Below, piece by piece: positions 1-8,661 of a stretch of DNA of 64,000 nucleotides (position 1 is the first letter of the stretch; every line of letters starts with the position of its first letter). The translations under genes and the position numbers were made by a program. The stretch lies in the NCBI RefSeq assembly GCF_964253915.1, contig NZ_CAXUSG020000013.1:62001-126000 (forward strand), given 5' to 3'. This DNA comes from Metarhizobium sp964253915. Its GTDB lineage: Bacteria > Pseudomonadota > Alphaproteobacteria > Rhizobiales > Rhizobiaceae. The notes under the pieces were generated by a model that was not told the DNA's origin, did not search any database, and saw nothing but the letters and a program-made list of their open reading frames with translations.

Positions 1-738
1 GAACTGGCGGATTTTTCCGTCTTCGAGGGCGGCCACTTTCGTGATGCCCGTCGTGGTGATCTCGTCCATGCCGTCGCCGTGCACGACCCAGACCGATTCG
101 GAGCCGAGATCGCGCAGCACTTCCGCCAGCGGCTCGACCCATTGCGGCGCGAAGACGCCGAGAAGCTGCCGCTTGGCGCCAGCCGGATTAGACAAGGGGC
201 CGAGAAGATTGAAGATCGTCCTTGTGCCGAGTTCCACGCGGCTCGGGCCGACATGGCGCATGGCCGAATGGTGCATCTGGGCGAACATGAAGCCGATGCC
301 GGCCTCGCTGATGCAACGGCCGATATGCTCGGCATCGATATCGAGATTGACGCCGAGTGCCGAGAGCGCGTCGGCGGCACCGGATTTCGAAGACAGCGCC
401 CGGTTGCCGTGCTTGGCGACCGGCAGGCCGGCGCCGGCGACAATCAGCGAGGCGAGGGTGGAGATGTTGTAGGTGCCGGTGCCGTCACCGCCGGTGCCGA
501 CGATGTCGACGGCATCGGCAGGCGCCTCGACCCGCAGCATTTTCGCCCGCATCGTCTCCACCGCACCGACGATCTCGTCGACGGTCTCGCCGCGCACGCG
601 CATGGCCATCAACAGGCCGCCGATCTGCGAGGGTGTGGCCTCGCCCGACATCAGGATGTCGAAGGCGTTGCGCGATTCTTCGCGGGAAAGCGCCTGACGA
701 TTCGCCACCTTGGCGATCAAGGGTTTCAGCAGCGACAT
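1..738 (-). CDS. trpD: anthranilate phosphoribosyltransferase TrpD (C-terminus cut by window edge)
   Basis: TrpD transfers phosphoribose from PRPP to anthranilate in cytoplasmic tryptophan synthesis. The 246 visible residues begin MSLLKPLIAK and include the glycine-rich PRPP-binding motif GTGGDGTGTYNIST near residues 81-94, then AKHGNRALSSKSGAAD and GPLSNPA, all typical of the family. The ATG at 738 is the natural start; the full protein is usually about 335-340 residues, so roughly the last quarter lies outside the window. It follows the PpiD-like gene by 19 bp on the same strand, so the two are probably co-transcribed, with further trp genes expected to the left of position 1. Confidence 0.96.
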   Translation of the reverse strand, partial: MSLLKPLIAKVANRQALSREESRNAFDILMSGEATPSQIGGLLMAMRVRGETVDEIVGAVETMRAKMLRVEAPADAVDIVGTGGDGTGTYNISTLASLIVAGAGLPVAKHGNRALSSKSGAADALSALGVNLDIDAEHIGRCISEAGIGFMFAQMHHSAMRHVGPSRVELGTRTIFNLLGPLSNPAGAKRQLLGVFAPQWVEPLAEVLRDLGSESVWVVHGDGMDEITTTGITKVAALEDGKIRQF

Positions 739-757
739 GTCTCCCCCAATCCCGCTG

Positions 758-2650
758 TTATCGGACAGTCATCGCCTGTTCGGCGAGGTTCCGGTTGATG
801 GAGACGCCGTATTGCGTCTGCAGTTCGCTGACCATCTGGTCGAGGATGTCGTCACCGGCGGCACCGGCGATCGCCTTGATTTCCTGGTCGTCGTTGGCCA
901 GCACGTCGGTGGTCGGCTGTTCGTTGACTTCGGTGACCTTCAGCAGGATCTGGCCCTCGCCATCAGCGCTGGCAGCATTGGCGACGGTGCCCAGCGGGCC
1001 GCCGAAGGCGGCGGTTACGGCGGTGCGTCCGAGCACCGGATCGTCGCTGTTGCGGCGCAGGCCGGTCTTGGTCTCGACGGCAATGCCCATTTCCGTGGCG
1101 AGGTCGGCCAGCGGCTTGCCCTTGGCCACTTCGTCCTTGAGGCTGGCGGCCTTGGCGGCAAGCGCCGCCTTCTGCTGCTCGGCCGTCCAGTCGGCCAGCG
1201 CCTTCTCACGGACTTCGGTGAGCGGGCGGTCGCGCTCGGCGATCACGTCTTCAACCTCGAACCAGACGTAGCCATCGCTGCCGAGCGATACCGGTGTCGT
1301 TTCCGCGCCGACGTCGGCCTTGAAGGCGTCGGAGACCAGCGAGGCGGCTGCGGGAATATCCTTGACCTGTTCGCCCTGCGGATCGAGGCCACTGGCATCG
1401 ACGGCATTGACGACGACCGGCTTCAGCTTGAGTTCCTTGGCGGCGTCTTCCAGTGTCGAACCGGAGGCGCGCAGGTCTTCGAAGCGGTCATGGACGTTGA
1501 GAATTTCCTGGCTGGCGGAGGCGAGCGCCAGCTCGTGGCGGATGTCTTCCCTGACCTCGTCGAGCGTCTTGGTGGTTTCGGCGCGGATATTGGTAACGCG
1601 GACGATGACCGGGCCAAAGGAGCCCTGGACGACCGGGGTCGTACCGCCGCTCGCCTTTACCGCGAAGGCGGCATCGGCGACGGCGGCATCGACCATGCCG
1701 TCACGGGTGAAATCGCCGAGCAGCACGTCGGCCGGGGTCTTGCCCTGGTCGGTGACCAGCTGGTCGAAGGTCGTGCCGCTCTGCAGCGCCGTGGCAGCTG
1801 CATCGGCCATTTCCTTGTCAGTGAAGGTCAGCTGTTCGATGGTGCGGGTTTCCGGCGTGCGGTAGCTTTCCTTGCGCTTTTCGAAGTCTTCCTTGATGGC
1901 GTCCTCGGTCACGTCGGCGGGCGTGGCGATATCGGAGGGCTCAAGCTTCACGAAGGTAATTTTGCGGTATTCCGGAGCACGATAACGGGCCTTGGCGCCG
2001 TCGAACCAGGTCTGCAGCACATCGTCCGCCGGTGTCTTGATCGGGTCGATGTTGGCATTGGTCAAAAGCAGGTAGTCAATGCCGCGGCTTTCGGTGCGGT
2101 AGTGCTTCAGCGCAGCGACCAGGGTTTCCGGCGGCGTGAAGCCATCGGAAACGGCTTCGACGATCTGGCTGCGAACGGCAACCTTGCTGCGTTCCTGGAT
2201 ATAGTCGTCCTCGCGCAGGCCGGCGTTGCGCAGGCGCGTCGAGAAGAGCTGGCGGTCGAACTGGCCGTTGACGGCACGGAAGGCCGGGTCTTCGGAGATC
2301 AAGGTCGCGAGACGATCTTCGGAAAGGCCGAGATTCAGATCTTCCGACAGCTGGTCGAGTGCGGCACCGGCGACGAGCTGGGCATAGACCTGCTGGTCGA
2401 TGCCGAAGGCGCGGGCCTGTTCCGGCGTCAGCTCCGTGCCGAACTGGCGGCTGAGATTGGCGACCTGCCGGTGATAGGCGAGGCGGAACTCGTTGGCGGT
2501 GACCTTCTGGTCGCCGACGCTGATCACGCTGTTCGACATATCCTGGACTATTGAATGCGAAACGCCCCATATGCCAAAGGAGAGGACCAACAGCAGGAGG
2601 AGACTTTTGGCGACCCAGGTCCGGGCGCCCTTTCTCAGCAGTTCAAGCAT
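758..2650 (-). CDS. PpiD/SurA-type membrane-anchored peptidylprolyl isomerase
   Basis: This 630-residue protein resembles the PpiD periplasmic folding factors, which are anchored in the inner membrane and help newly exported proteins fold. Residues 1-15 are basic (MLELLRKGARTWVAK), followed by one membrane segment (SLLLLLVLSFGIWGV), then a SurA_N-like helical region and a parvulin-like middle region (about 230-370), with a long C-terminal helical domain. The start is the ATG at 2650 immediately before the anchor. It lies 19 bp upstream of trpD and is likely the first gene of that operon. PpiD parvulin domains are often catalytically weak, so a mainly chaperone role is possible. Confidence 0.9.
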   Translation of the reverse strand: MLELLRKGARTWVAKSLLLLLVLSFGIWGVSHSIVQDMSNSVISVGDQKVTANEFRLAYHRQVANLSRQFGTELTPEQARAFGIDQQVYAQLVAGAALDQLSEDLNLGLSEDRLATLISEDPAFRAVNGQFDRQLFSTRLRNAGLREDDYIQERSKVAVRSQIVEAVSDGFTPPETLVAALKHYRTESRGIDYLLLTNANIDPIKTPADDVLQTWFDGAKARYRAPEYRKITFVKLEPSDIATPADVTEDAIKEDFEKRKESYRTPETRTIEQLTFTDKEMADAAATALQSGTTFDQLVTDQGKTPADVLLGDFTRDGMVDAAVADAAFAVKASGGTTPVVQGSFGPVIVRVTNIRAETTKTLDEVREDIRHELALASASQEILNVHDRFEDLRASGSTLEDAAKELKLKPVVVNAVDASGLDPQGEQVKDIPAAASLVSDAFKADVGAETTPVSLGSDGYVWFEVEDVIAERDRPLTEVREKALADWTAEQQKAALAAKAASLKDEVAKGKPLADLATEMGIAVETKTGLRRNSDDPVLGRTAVTAAFGGPLGTVANAASADGEGQILLKVTEVNEQPTTDVLANDDQEIKAIAGAAGDDILDQMVSELQTQYGVSINRNLAEQAMTVR

Positions 2651-2856
2651 CGGTATGCAAACCTCGTGTCAATTTCCGCGCCGTTGCGGCGAAACAATCG
2701 ACGTTCCTTAAATCAATCTGCACAGGAAATGAAGCTGTGTACGGTGAAAAGCAGCACAGGACTCCGCATCTACCGCTGTGAAGACGAATCTATTGCGGTG
2801 CGGGAACCAAAAAGCCAAACTCGGCGTTTAGCACAGGCATTCAAAGGGAGATTTCC

Positions 2857-3123
2857 ATGGCCGAGCTGAAGACCGCTACCGCCAAGATAGAAGCCGAGTT
2901 GGCAGCCGACGATCTTGCCAGCCAGATCGCGACGTTGCGAGCCGACATCGCCAAACTTTCCGAAAGCGTGGCCGCCATTGGCCATGGTGCCAAGGCCGTT
3001 GCGACGGAGGAGGCAAACCTGCTGATGGAGCGGGCCCGCGACAAAGTGCGGGAAGAGCCGCTGTTCACGCTGATCGCTACCGCCGGCATTGCCTACATGC
3101 TGGGTGTGCTCAGCCGCCGCTGA
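2857..3123 (+). CDS. DUF883 / ElaB-YqjD-like small membrane-anchored protein
   Basis: This 88-residue protein has a long amphipathic helical region (residues 8-65, rich in A, E, K and D) and a short C-terminal hydrophobic segment (FTLIATAGIAYMLGVLS) ending in RR. That layout is typical of the YqjD/ElaB family, small inner-membrane proteins reported to associate with ribosomes in stationary phase in E. coli. A good ribosome-binding site (AAGGGAG) sits 6 bases before the ATG. Sequence similarity is only loose and the function here is inferred from architecture. It stands alone, divergent from the ppiD-like gene. Confidence 0.75.
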   Translation: MAELKTATAKIEAELAADDLASQIATLRADIAKLSESVAAIGHGAKAVATEEANLLMERARDKVREEPLFTLIATAGIAYMLGVLSRR

Positions 3124-3256
3124 GTCTTTCGCATGCATCCAACTGCAAGCAGTATCGCCGGTTTCCGGCGGTGCTGCTTTTGCGGTTTCTGCCACGACTA
3201 TTTCATTTTCCGGCTCTATTCGCTAGGTTCGTCGCCTTCAACGAGGAATGCGTAAC

Positions 3257-3892
3257 GTGACCATTGAATTTGCCGACAGCACTGAAAAGATGAGCGATAC
3301 GCTTTACCGGACGATCGCCAGCATCGAAGGGCAGACCATAACGCTGCGGCAGCTGATGAGCGCCATGGGCGAGCAGGGTTTCCTGTTTCTGTGCGCCCTC
3401 CTGACCTTGCCCTTTCTTATTCCCGTGTCCATTCCGGGCGTCAGCACGGTCTTCGGCGCAGCGATCATCATGATCAGTCTCGCCATCATCCTCAATCGCA
3501 TGCCCTGGCTGCCTGCGCGCCTGCTCAACCGCCAGATCGAGACGGAAAAACTGGTGCCGACGCTGCGCAAGGGCGCTGACCTGGTATCGAAACTCGACCG
3601 TTTCGTGCGGCCGCGCCTACGATTCCTGACGACGGCCGGCCTCGTCAATCGTCTCAACGGCGCCGCGATCATGTATGGCGGCATCCTGCTGATGTTCCCG
3701 CTCGGGCTGATTCCGTTCTCCAATACGCTGCCGGGCATCGCCATTCTTTTGCTCGCCATCGGCATGCTGCAGCGCGACGGCATGACGGTGTTGGCCGGGT
3801 ATTTTTTCCTGGTGGCGACCACGCTCTATTTCGGCGTGCTGGCCTATGCGGCCTACAGCGCCGGGCAGGGGCTGTCCGGCTTCTTCGTCTGA
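3257..3892 (+). CDS. ExoD-family membrane protein
   Basis: This ~211-residue protein matches the ExoD family, first described in Sinorhizobium meliloti, where exoD mutants have altered exopolysaccharide, alkali sensitivity and poor nodule invasion. It has several hydrophobic segments, including FLFLCALLTLPFLIPVSIPGV (about residues 40-60), a following stretch rich in I and M, and two near the C-terminus. The motif PFLIPVSIPGVST and the later FPLGLIPFSNTLPGIA are characteristic. An ATG at 3248 lies directly against the GAGGA sequence with no spacing, while the GTG at 3257 has correct spacing, so I place the start at the GTG. The biochemical role of ExoD remains unclear. Confidence 0.85.
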   Translation: MTIEFADSTEKMSDTLYRTIASIEGQTITLRQLMSAMGEQGFLFLCALLTLPFLIPVSIPGVSTVFGAAIIMISLAIILNRMPWLPARLLNRQIETEKLVPTLRKGADLVSKLDRFVRPRLRFLTTAGLVNRLNGAAIMYGGILLMFPLGLIPFSNTLPGIAILLLAIGMLQRDGMTVLAGYFFLVATTLYFGVLAYAAYSAGQGLSGFFV

Positions 3893-4000
3893 CATTTTCC
3901 TTGCCCTGCTTTGGGATGGCCGTCCCGAAATGACGCCATGAAAAGGATTCGGAAACCATAGAGTCGCATAATCCCGCCGAAAGCAGGAAGGGTCGGGGTT

Positions 4001-4714
4001 ATGGCAAAAGCAAAGGGTGGGGTTCGGCGCAAGACGACGAACCGCCGGTCGAAGGCGCCGCGGACGCCGAAACGCACATGGCCATGGCTGGCCTTGACGG
4101 TCCTGACCGCCGGTGGCCTCTATGCCTACGAACACCGTACAGACTGGTTGCCGCAAACGCCGAGCCAGATCGTCGCCTTCAAGAAGCAGGCCGAGCAGCG
4201 CAACGAGACATCACCGGAAAAAACGGCCTCGATCAGCCGCAAGACCGTTGCCGAAGAGCGCGTGGCGCAGCCAATCCGCTCCGCCACGAAAACACGGACG
4301 GATGTCGCGGCCATTCCGATTCCGCAGGAAAGAAAACTCGACCAGTCTCTGGTGGGTGAGGGGTATAAGGCGCATTTCGCCTATTGCGGCACCACCGGGC
4401 TGAAGAACTGCGTCGTCGATGGCGCCACTTTCTGGCATCGCGGCATGAAGATCCGTCTTGCGGGCATCGATGCGCCCGGCATGCATAAGGCGGGCTGCGA
4501 CGATGAACGCCGCCGTGGTTTTGCCGCCGCTGTCAAATTGAAGGAATTCCTGAATGCTGGCCCGTTCAACCTCACGTCGGCAGGTGTAGCGGATGGGAGC
4601 CAGGGCGGGAAGGTGAGGGTTGTCACCCGCGGTGGCAAATCGTTGGCCGACGAGTTGCTGTCGCTCGGCCTTGTCCGGCAGAAGAGCGGCGGCCAGGCAA
4701 AACCCTGGTGCTGA
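4001..4714 (+). CDS. membrane-anchored SNase-fold (thermonuclease-like) protein, catalytic residues apparently altered
   Basis: The 237-residue product has a very basic N-terminus (residues 1-27), a membrane segment (WLALTVLTAGGLYAY, about 29-43), a linker, and a staphylococcal-nuclease-like domain from about 123 to the end. The core VVDGATF...IRLAGIDAP matches the family signature. The catalytic Glu that normally follows DxP (residue 43 in staphylococcal nuclease) is Gly160 here, and the position near the second catalytic Arg looks like Lys204. It may therefore be a binding or scaffold domain without nuclease activity. Four cysteines (129, 137, 166, 237) suggest disulfides in the periplasm. 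It is followed by a strong terminator. Confidence 0.8.
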   Translation: MAKAKGGVRRKTTNRRSKAPRTPKRTWPWLALTVLTAGGLYAYEHRTDWLPQTPSQIVAFKKQAEQRNETSPEKTASISRKTVAEERVAQPIRSATKTRTDVAAIPIPQERKLDQSLVGEGYKAHFAYCGTTGLKNCVVDGATFWHRGMKIRLAGIDAPGMHKAGCDDERRRGFAAAVKLKEFLNAGPFNLTSAGVADGSQGGKVRVVTRGGKSLADELLSLGLVRQKSGGQAKPWC

Positions 4715-4740
4715 GCGCTTATCGGCATGGTTCGAAACGA

Positions 4741-4768
4741 AAGACCCGGCAATGCGCCGGGTCTTTTT
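4741..4768 (+). terminator. Rho-independent terminator
   Basis: A perfect 10 bp stem (AAGACCCGGC / GCCGGGTCTT) with a 5-base loop is followed by a T run. It lies 26 bp after the SNase-like gene and also stands before the convergent stop of the TadG-like gene, so it may act in both directions. Confidence 0.9.
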
Positions 4769-4789
4769 GTTTTCCAAACGAGCTTTGCG

Positions 4790-6022
4790 TCATTTTACCA
4801 GGCGGACGTTTGCCACCGCACCGCTGCCGCCGCTGCCGGAGTAGGGCTCCATGAGCCAGTTGGCGGAGTTCATGATCATCGTATTGACCACCAGCGATAT
4901 GCGGCTGACCTGGTTGGTGGTCGAGTTGTAGGTGACGTTCCGGTTCGGCAGGTAGATGATGCCTTCCAGCACCTCGCCCTTCGAGCCGTTGAAGATATAT
5001 TGCTGCTTGTTGGCATTGTTGGCGGCATTGCTGGTCTTTTCGAACATCAATATGCCCTTGTAGCTGCCGCTGGTGGGCGCCGTGCCAGTGAATTTGACGC
5101 CGCCATTGATGCGCAGCTCGCTGGTGACGTCAGGGAAATAGAAGGTCACGCCTTCGGCATTGATCGTTGCGTTGCTGTTGACGATCATCGTGCCCTTGAT
5201 GATGTGCAGGCCCGGCTGGAAGGTGATCGTCGGGCTGCCGTTGAAGGTGGTTCCGCAGTGGACGCCGGGGCTGAGGCTGATCGTCTGGCCGTCCTTGGCG
5301 CCGCTGGTCGTGCAGATCGATGAAACCGCCGGCTCCGGCAGCTTGCCGGCATAGGGGTCAGCTTGCGCCGCGCAGCCGTGTTCGACATTGGTCAGCGTGC
5401 CGCCGTTCTTGATGAACTGGGTTCCCTTGACGCAGAACTTGGCGGTATCGACCTTGGAACCGGAGTTCATGATATAGGCCGGATTGGCGGTGGAATGCAC
5501 CTGGATGCTGCAGCGCTCGGAATAGACGTTGGCGCCGGAATTGATCAGCACCGCCTGGCTTTGGTTGCCAAGCACGTAGAGGCAGGCGCCATTGCTGGCC
5601 TGGCTGGCAATTGCCGTCGACGAAACGCCGATCGAAACGGTTTCAATGCCGAGAAGGGCGAGGAACGGGGTCTTCACCGACGAGTCGAGGTTGGCGGTCA
5701 GGCTGCCATCGGCATTTTTGGAAAGACCGAGCAACTCGTTGATGTCGATTTCCTCATCGACCTCCTTGGCGAGCATGGCTTTGGCTTCGGCAAGCTGGCT
5801 GGCGTCGTCGGATTTGGTCACGGCTGCCAATGTCGCCGAATCGAGAAGGCCTTGAAGGCGGGTTTTTTCGAGGTATGCGCGGCCGAGATCGACCGAACCG
5901 CCGGCGGCGGCGATCAGCAAAGGCAAAAGAAGCGCCGTCAGGACGCCGAAATTGCCGCTCCTGTTTGTGATGAACTCAGGTAATATGGTGCACGTTCTAG
6001 ACTGCGGAGACTGGGCGGACAT
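4790..6022 (-). CDS. TadG-like (Flp pilus assembly TadE/G) protein
   Basis: This 410-residue protein begins with a short cytoplasmic part, then SGNFGVLTALLLPLLIAAAGGSVD, the classic TadE/TadG N-terminal membrane segment, followed by LGRAYLEKTRLQGLLDSATLAAV. The remainder is an exported, Asn/Ser/Thr/Gly-rich beta-like domain with six or more cysteines, ending GSGGSGAVANVRLVK. TadG proteins are pseudopilins or surface factors of tight-adherence systems. No other tad or cpa genes are nearby, so this is a stand-alone copy, as is common in rhizobia. The start ATG at 6022 has a purine-rich site just upstream. Confidence 0.85.
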   Translation of the reverse strand: MSAQSPQSRTCTILPEFITNRSGNFGVLTALLLPLLIAAAGGSVDLGRAYLEKTRLQGLLDSATLAAVTKSDDASQLAEAKAMLAKEVDEEIDINELLGLSKNADGSLTANLDSSVKTPFLALLGIETVSIGVSSTAIASQASNGACLYVLGNQSQAVLINSGANVYSERCSIQVHSTANPAYIMNSGSKVDTAKFCVKGTQFIKNGGTLTNVEHGCAAQADPYAGKLPEPAVSSICTTSGAKDGQTISLSPGVHCGTTFNGSPTITFQPGLHIIKGTMIVNSNATINAEGVTFYFPDVTSELRINGGVKFTGTAPTSGSYKGILMFEKTSNAANNANKQQYIFNGSKGEVLEGIIYLPNRNVTYNSTTNQVSRISLVVNTMIMNSANWLMEPYSGSGGSGAVANVRLVK

Positions 6023-6253
6023 GGCTTCCCCATCAATGCCTAATTGTACGATTTATTGGAACATGCAGTTTGAATGCCAGAAGGGCCTTAAACTGGGGTT
6101 AGATGAAAAAGTAGAAATTGAGGCAATGTCATTTTCAGGCGTTTCGGACGCCGTTTTGTGGGGCTTTCAGTCGCTTTTCAGGAAATTGCTGTTGTTCGCC
6201 GGCGAAACGGCTCAGGCAAAATTAACCATGAGGCGAATGACGCTTTCGAAGCG

Positions 6254-6373
6254 TTACTGCTTGATCATCTCGCTTTCCGACTTCACCGTGCCGGTATCGC
6301 GTGCCTGCAGCAGCGGGATAGCCAGGATCGATCCCACCATGACAACAAGTATCGCCAGCATCATCGTTCGCAA
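6254..6373 (-). CDS. possible small membrane protein (TTG start)
   Basis: A 39-codon ORF encodes a single hydrophobic helix (MMLAILVVMVGSILAIPLL) followed by a short polar tail ending SESEMIKQ. A TTG at 6373 has a well-placed GAAGGA 7 bases upstream, while the ATG at 6364 does not, so the TTG is the more likely start. The reading frame continues upstream without a stop, but that part is Arg/Pro-rich and looks non-coding. I do not recognise a family. It stands alone between the TadG-like gene and the next rightward gene; expression is uncertain. Confidence 0.4.
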   Translation of the reverse strand: MRTMMLAILVVMVGSILAIPLLQARDTGTVKSESEMIKQ

Positions 6374-6707
6374 TTTCGTATCCTTCGCCTTGTTGCGTCG
6401 TGTCGTTGGTCTGGCAGAAGCCGACCTTGGCGGAACGGGGAATGCCTGCTGATTGTTCCGGTATCGGCTGACAGAACTCCAATATGGGAAGACGCCGGCC
6501 ACATTGCGATCCTGGGAGGACAGATGAAATGCGGCAGAGTGGAGATCTGTGGTTTGGATAGGTAGTTAAGTTCCATAATTCCTGTTATGCGATTTATGTT
6601 TGCGACCGGATCGCGCACTTTTCCGGACTCGACTTATAACAAAACTACGAGTTGACCGTTCCGGCGCCGGAGGTGACACTCCGGTATCCGAGGAGAAGGA
6701 GGCAACA
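6374..6707. other. intergenic region with a small hairpin before the next gene
   Basis: I see no convincing gene here. The notable element is a hairpin at 6667-6684 (CCGGAG-GTGACA-CTCCGG), located just before the AGGAGAAGGAGG ribosome-binding site of the gene at 6708. It could influence translation or be incidental. Confidence 0.4.
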
Positions 6708-7013
6708 ATGGAACAACCGGGCCGCTGGCGGCATATGCGAACTGCACCGAGGGACGGCAGCCGTATTCTCGTTACGATCCGCCCATCGGAACAGGGGCCG
6801 GGAGCCGTCGATCTCGCCTACTGGTCGAATGGCGATCAATTCGGTGGAGATGCCTGGCGTTCCTCCGATTCCGCGCCGGGCCGGATCATCGAATATGCGG
6901 AGCCGGAACTGAAATGCTGGATGCCCATGCCCGCGGCGGATGTCGATCGCATGACCTTGCCCGCCGCGTGGCAAGGCAAGGACGACGAGGAGCTCGACGG
7001 CTCCGGGATTTGA
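6708..7013 (+). CDS. hypothetical protein, ~101 aa
   Basis: The ORF starts at the ATG at 6708 behind a very strong ribosome-binding site (AGGAGAAGGAGG); the upstream in-frame extension to 6600 is not needed. The product is soluble and Trp-rich (GRWRHMRTAPRDGSRILVTI... AYWSNGDQFGGDAWR... KCWMPMP). This pattern, in which 'APRDG..ILV' is followed by aromatic residues and a 'W.P.P' motif, recurs in small rhizobial and phage-related proteins of unknown function. It ends 7 bp before the DUF1232 gene and probably forms an operon with it. Confidence 0.75.
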   Translation: MEQPGRWRHMRTAPRDGSRILVTIRPSEQGPGAVDLAYWSNGDQFGGDAWRSSDSAPGRIIEYAEPELKCWMPMPAADVDRMTLPAAWQGKDDEELDGSGI

Positions 7014-7020
7014 GAGTGAC

Positions 7021-7416
7021 ATGGCTGATCGAGGTGTGATGTCCCGCTGGATCGACGACGCAAAACAATGGGCGCGGCGCATCAAGCGGGATGTCATCGC
7101 CCTGTGGATCGCATCCCGCGATCCGCGAACGCCCGTGCTGGCAAAGATCGTTGCCGCAGCCGTTGCCGCTTATGCCCTTTCACCGATCGATCTCATCCCG
7201 GATTTCATACCTGTTCTCGGCTATCTCGACGACCTGCTGATCGTGCCACTCGGGATCCTGCTTGCCGTGCGGCTGGTGCCGGACGCACTCATGTCGGATT
7301 TTCGCGCGCAAGCCGCTGTACGCGCTGGGCGTCCGACCAGCCTGGCCGGGTTGCTCGCGATTATCGCCATCTGGGTCCTGAGCGTTGCGCTGGTGACTTG
7401 GCTGGTCTGGCGATAA
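7021..7416 (+). CDS. YkvA/DUF1232 family membrane protein
   Basis: The 131-residue product contains the DUF1232 core (about residues 38-75) with the hallmark AYALSPIDLIPDFIPVLGYLDDLL, and ends with a hydrophobic segment (LLAIIAIWVLSVALVTWLVW). DUF1232 proteins are widespread small membrane proteins with no established biochemical function. The ATG at 7021 follows the previous stop by 7 bp; a second in-frame Met at residue 7 is an alternative. About 110 bp without a gene separate it from the convergent ABC ATPase gene. Confidence 0.9.
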   Translation: MADRGVMSRWIDDAKQWARRIKRDVIALWIASRDPRTPVLAKIVAAAVAAYALSPIDLIPDFIPVLGYLDDLLIVPLGILLAVRLVPDALMSDFRAQAAVRAGRPTSLAGLLAIIAIWVLSVALVTWLVWR

Positions 7417-7526
7417 TGCGTGCCAAGGCCTGACCTGGAACATGTCCACCCGAGGCGGAATCGCTTCGGCGTCGGACAGTGCGGCAAAACAAAATGCTTT
7501 CGACTATGGCCCTGCCCTGCAGCGTC

Positions 7527-8591
7527 TCAGAGACGCATTTCCGTTTCGGCGTCGAAGACGTGTACCTTTTCCGGAGCCGCATCGAAGCGGACTTCGGCGC
7601 CCTCGGCAAACGGTCGCGAGCGATCGACGATGGCGAGGAACTGGCCGGCGGGGGCCGCAGTGCACAGCTGTACGTCGTGACCCATGCGTTCAACGAGCAG
7701 CGCCTTGGTGCGGATCGGGCCATCGTCGCTGACCACGGCATCGGTCGGGCGGATGCCGCAGATGACCTTCTGGCCGGGTTTCACCGAGGCGCCGGGCAGG
7801 ATGCGGATGCGGCCGTTCGGGGTATCCACCGCCGGCTGCCCCTCGCCCGTCACCACCGTGCCCGGCATGAAGTTGATCGCTGCCGAGCCGATGAAGTCGG
7901 CGACGTATTTGCTGGCCGGCGTATCGTAGACTTCGTCCGGCGAGCCGATCTGCTCGATCTTGCCGGCGCGCATGACGACGATCTTGTCGGCCATGGTCAT
8001 GGCTTCGATCTGGTCGTGGGTGACGTAGATGGTGGTCGTCTTGAGGCGGTTGTGCAGCTGGCGGATCTCGGTGCGCATGTGGGCGCGCAGCTTGGCATCA
8101 AGGTTCGACAGCGGTTCGTCGAACAGGAAGACCGAGGGTTCGCGCACCATGGCGCGCCCCATGGCGACGCGCTGGCGCTGGCCGCCGGACAGTTCCTTCG
8201 GGTAACGTTGCAGGTAGGGCGTCAGGTTGAGGACTTCGGCGGCTGCCTCGACGCGCCGCTTGATTTCGGCGGCCGGCACCTTGGCGACCTCGAGGCTGAA
8301 GGCGATGTTGTTGTAGACCTTCATGGTCGGATAGAGCGCGTAGTTCTGGAAGACCATGGCGATGTCACGGTCGCGCGGGTGCACGTCGTTCACCCGCTTG
8401 CCGCCGATCATCAGGTCGCCTTCGCTGACCGTTTCCAGGCCGGCGGTCATGCGCAGAAGCGTGGTCTTGCCGCAACCGGAAGGGCCGAGCAGCACGACGA
8501 ACTGGTGTTCCTCGATGCGGAACGACACGTCGCGCATGATGGTGATCGCGCCGAAGGACTTGCCGATGCCGTTATATTCCACAGTTGCCAT
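7527..8591 (-). CDS. ABC transporter ATP-binding protein, UgpC/MsmK (CUT1) type
   Basis: This 354-residue ATPase energises a sugar/polyol importer. It has Walker A GPSGCGKTT (about residues 36-44), the signature LSGGQRQRVAMGRAM, Walker B VFLFDEPLSNLDAKLR, and a C-terminal TOBE/MalK-like regulatory region (after about 235). The ATG at 8591 has GGAG 7 bases upstream, whereas the ATG two codons earlier has almost no spacing, so 8591 is preferred. It is the last gene of the leftward operon that includes two permeases and a binding protein, and is the only ATPase in the cluster, consistent with a homodimer serving both permeases. Confidence 0.95.
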   Translation of the reverse strand: MATVEYNGIGKSFGAITIMRDVSFRIEEHQFVVLLGPSGCGKTTLLRMTAGLETVSEGDLMIGGKRVNDVHPRDRDIAMVFQNYALYPTMKVYNNIAFSLEVAKVPAAEIKRRVEAAAEVLNLTPYLQRYPKELSGGQRQRVAMGRAMVREPSVFLFDEPLSNLDAKLRAHMRTEIRQLHNRLKTTTIYVTHDQIEAMTMADKIVVMRAGKIEQIGSPDEVYDTPASKYVADFIGSAAINFMPGTVVTGEGQPAVDTPNGRIRILPGASVKPGQKVICGIRPTDAVVSDDGPIRTKALLVERMGHDVQLCTAAPAGQFLAIVDRSRPFAEGAEVRFDAAPEKVHVFDAETEMRL

Positions 8592-8661
8592 GAACATGCT
8601 CCACTGCGCCTGACCGGCGCCATAACTGCCTTATTTTGAAAGGGCTGAGGCGCTGGGCGCC

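Noticed and set aside
710..2554. 614-codon open frame antisense to the PpiD-like gene
   Set aside because: The opposing strand encodes a clear membrane-anchored isomerase with a proper start; this frame has no ribosome-binding site or known motifs.
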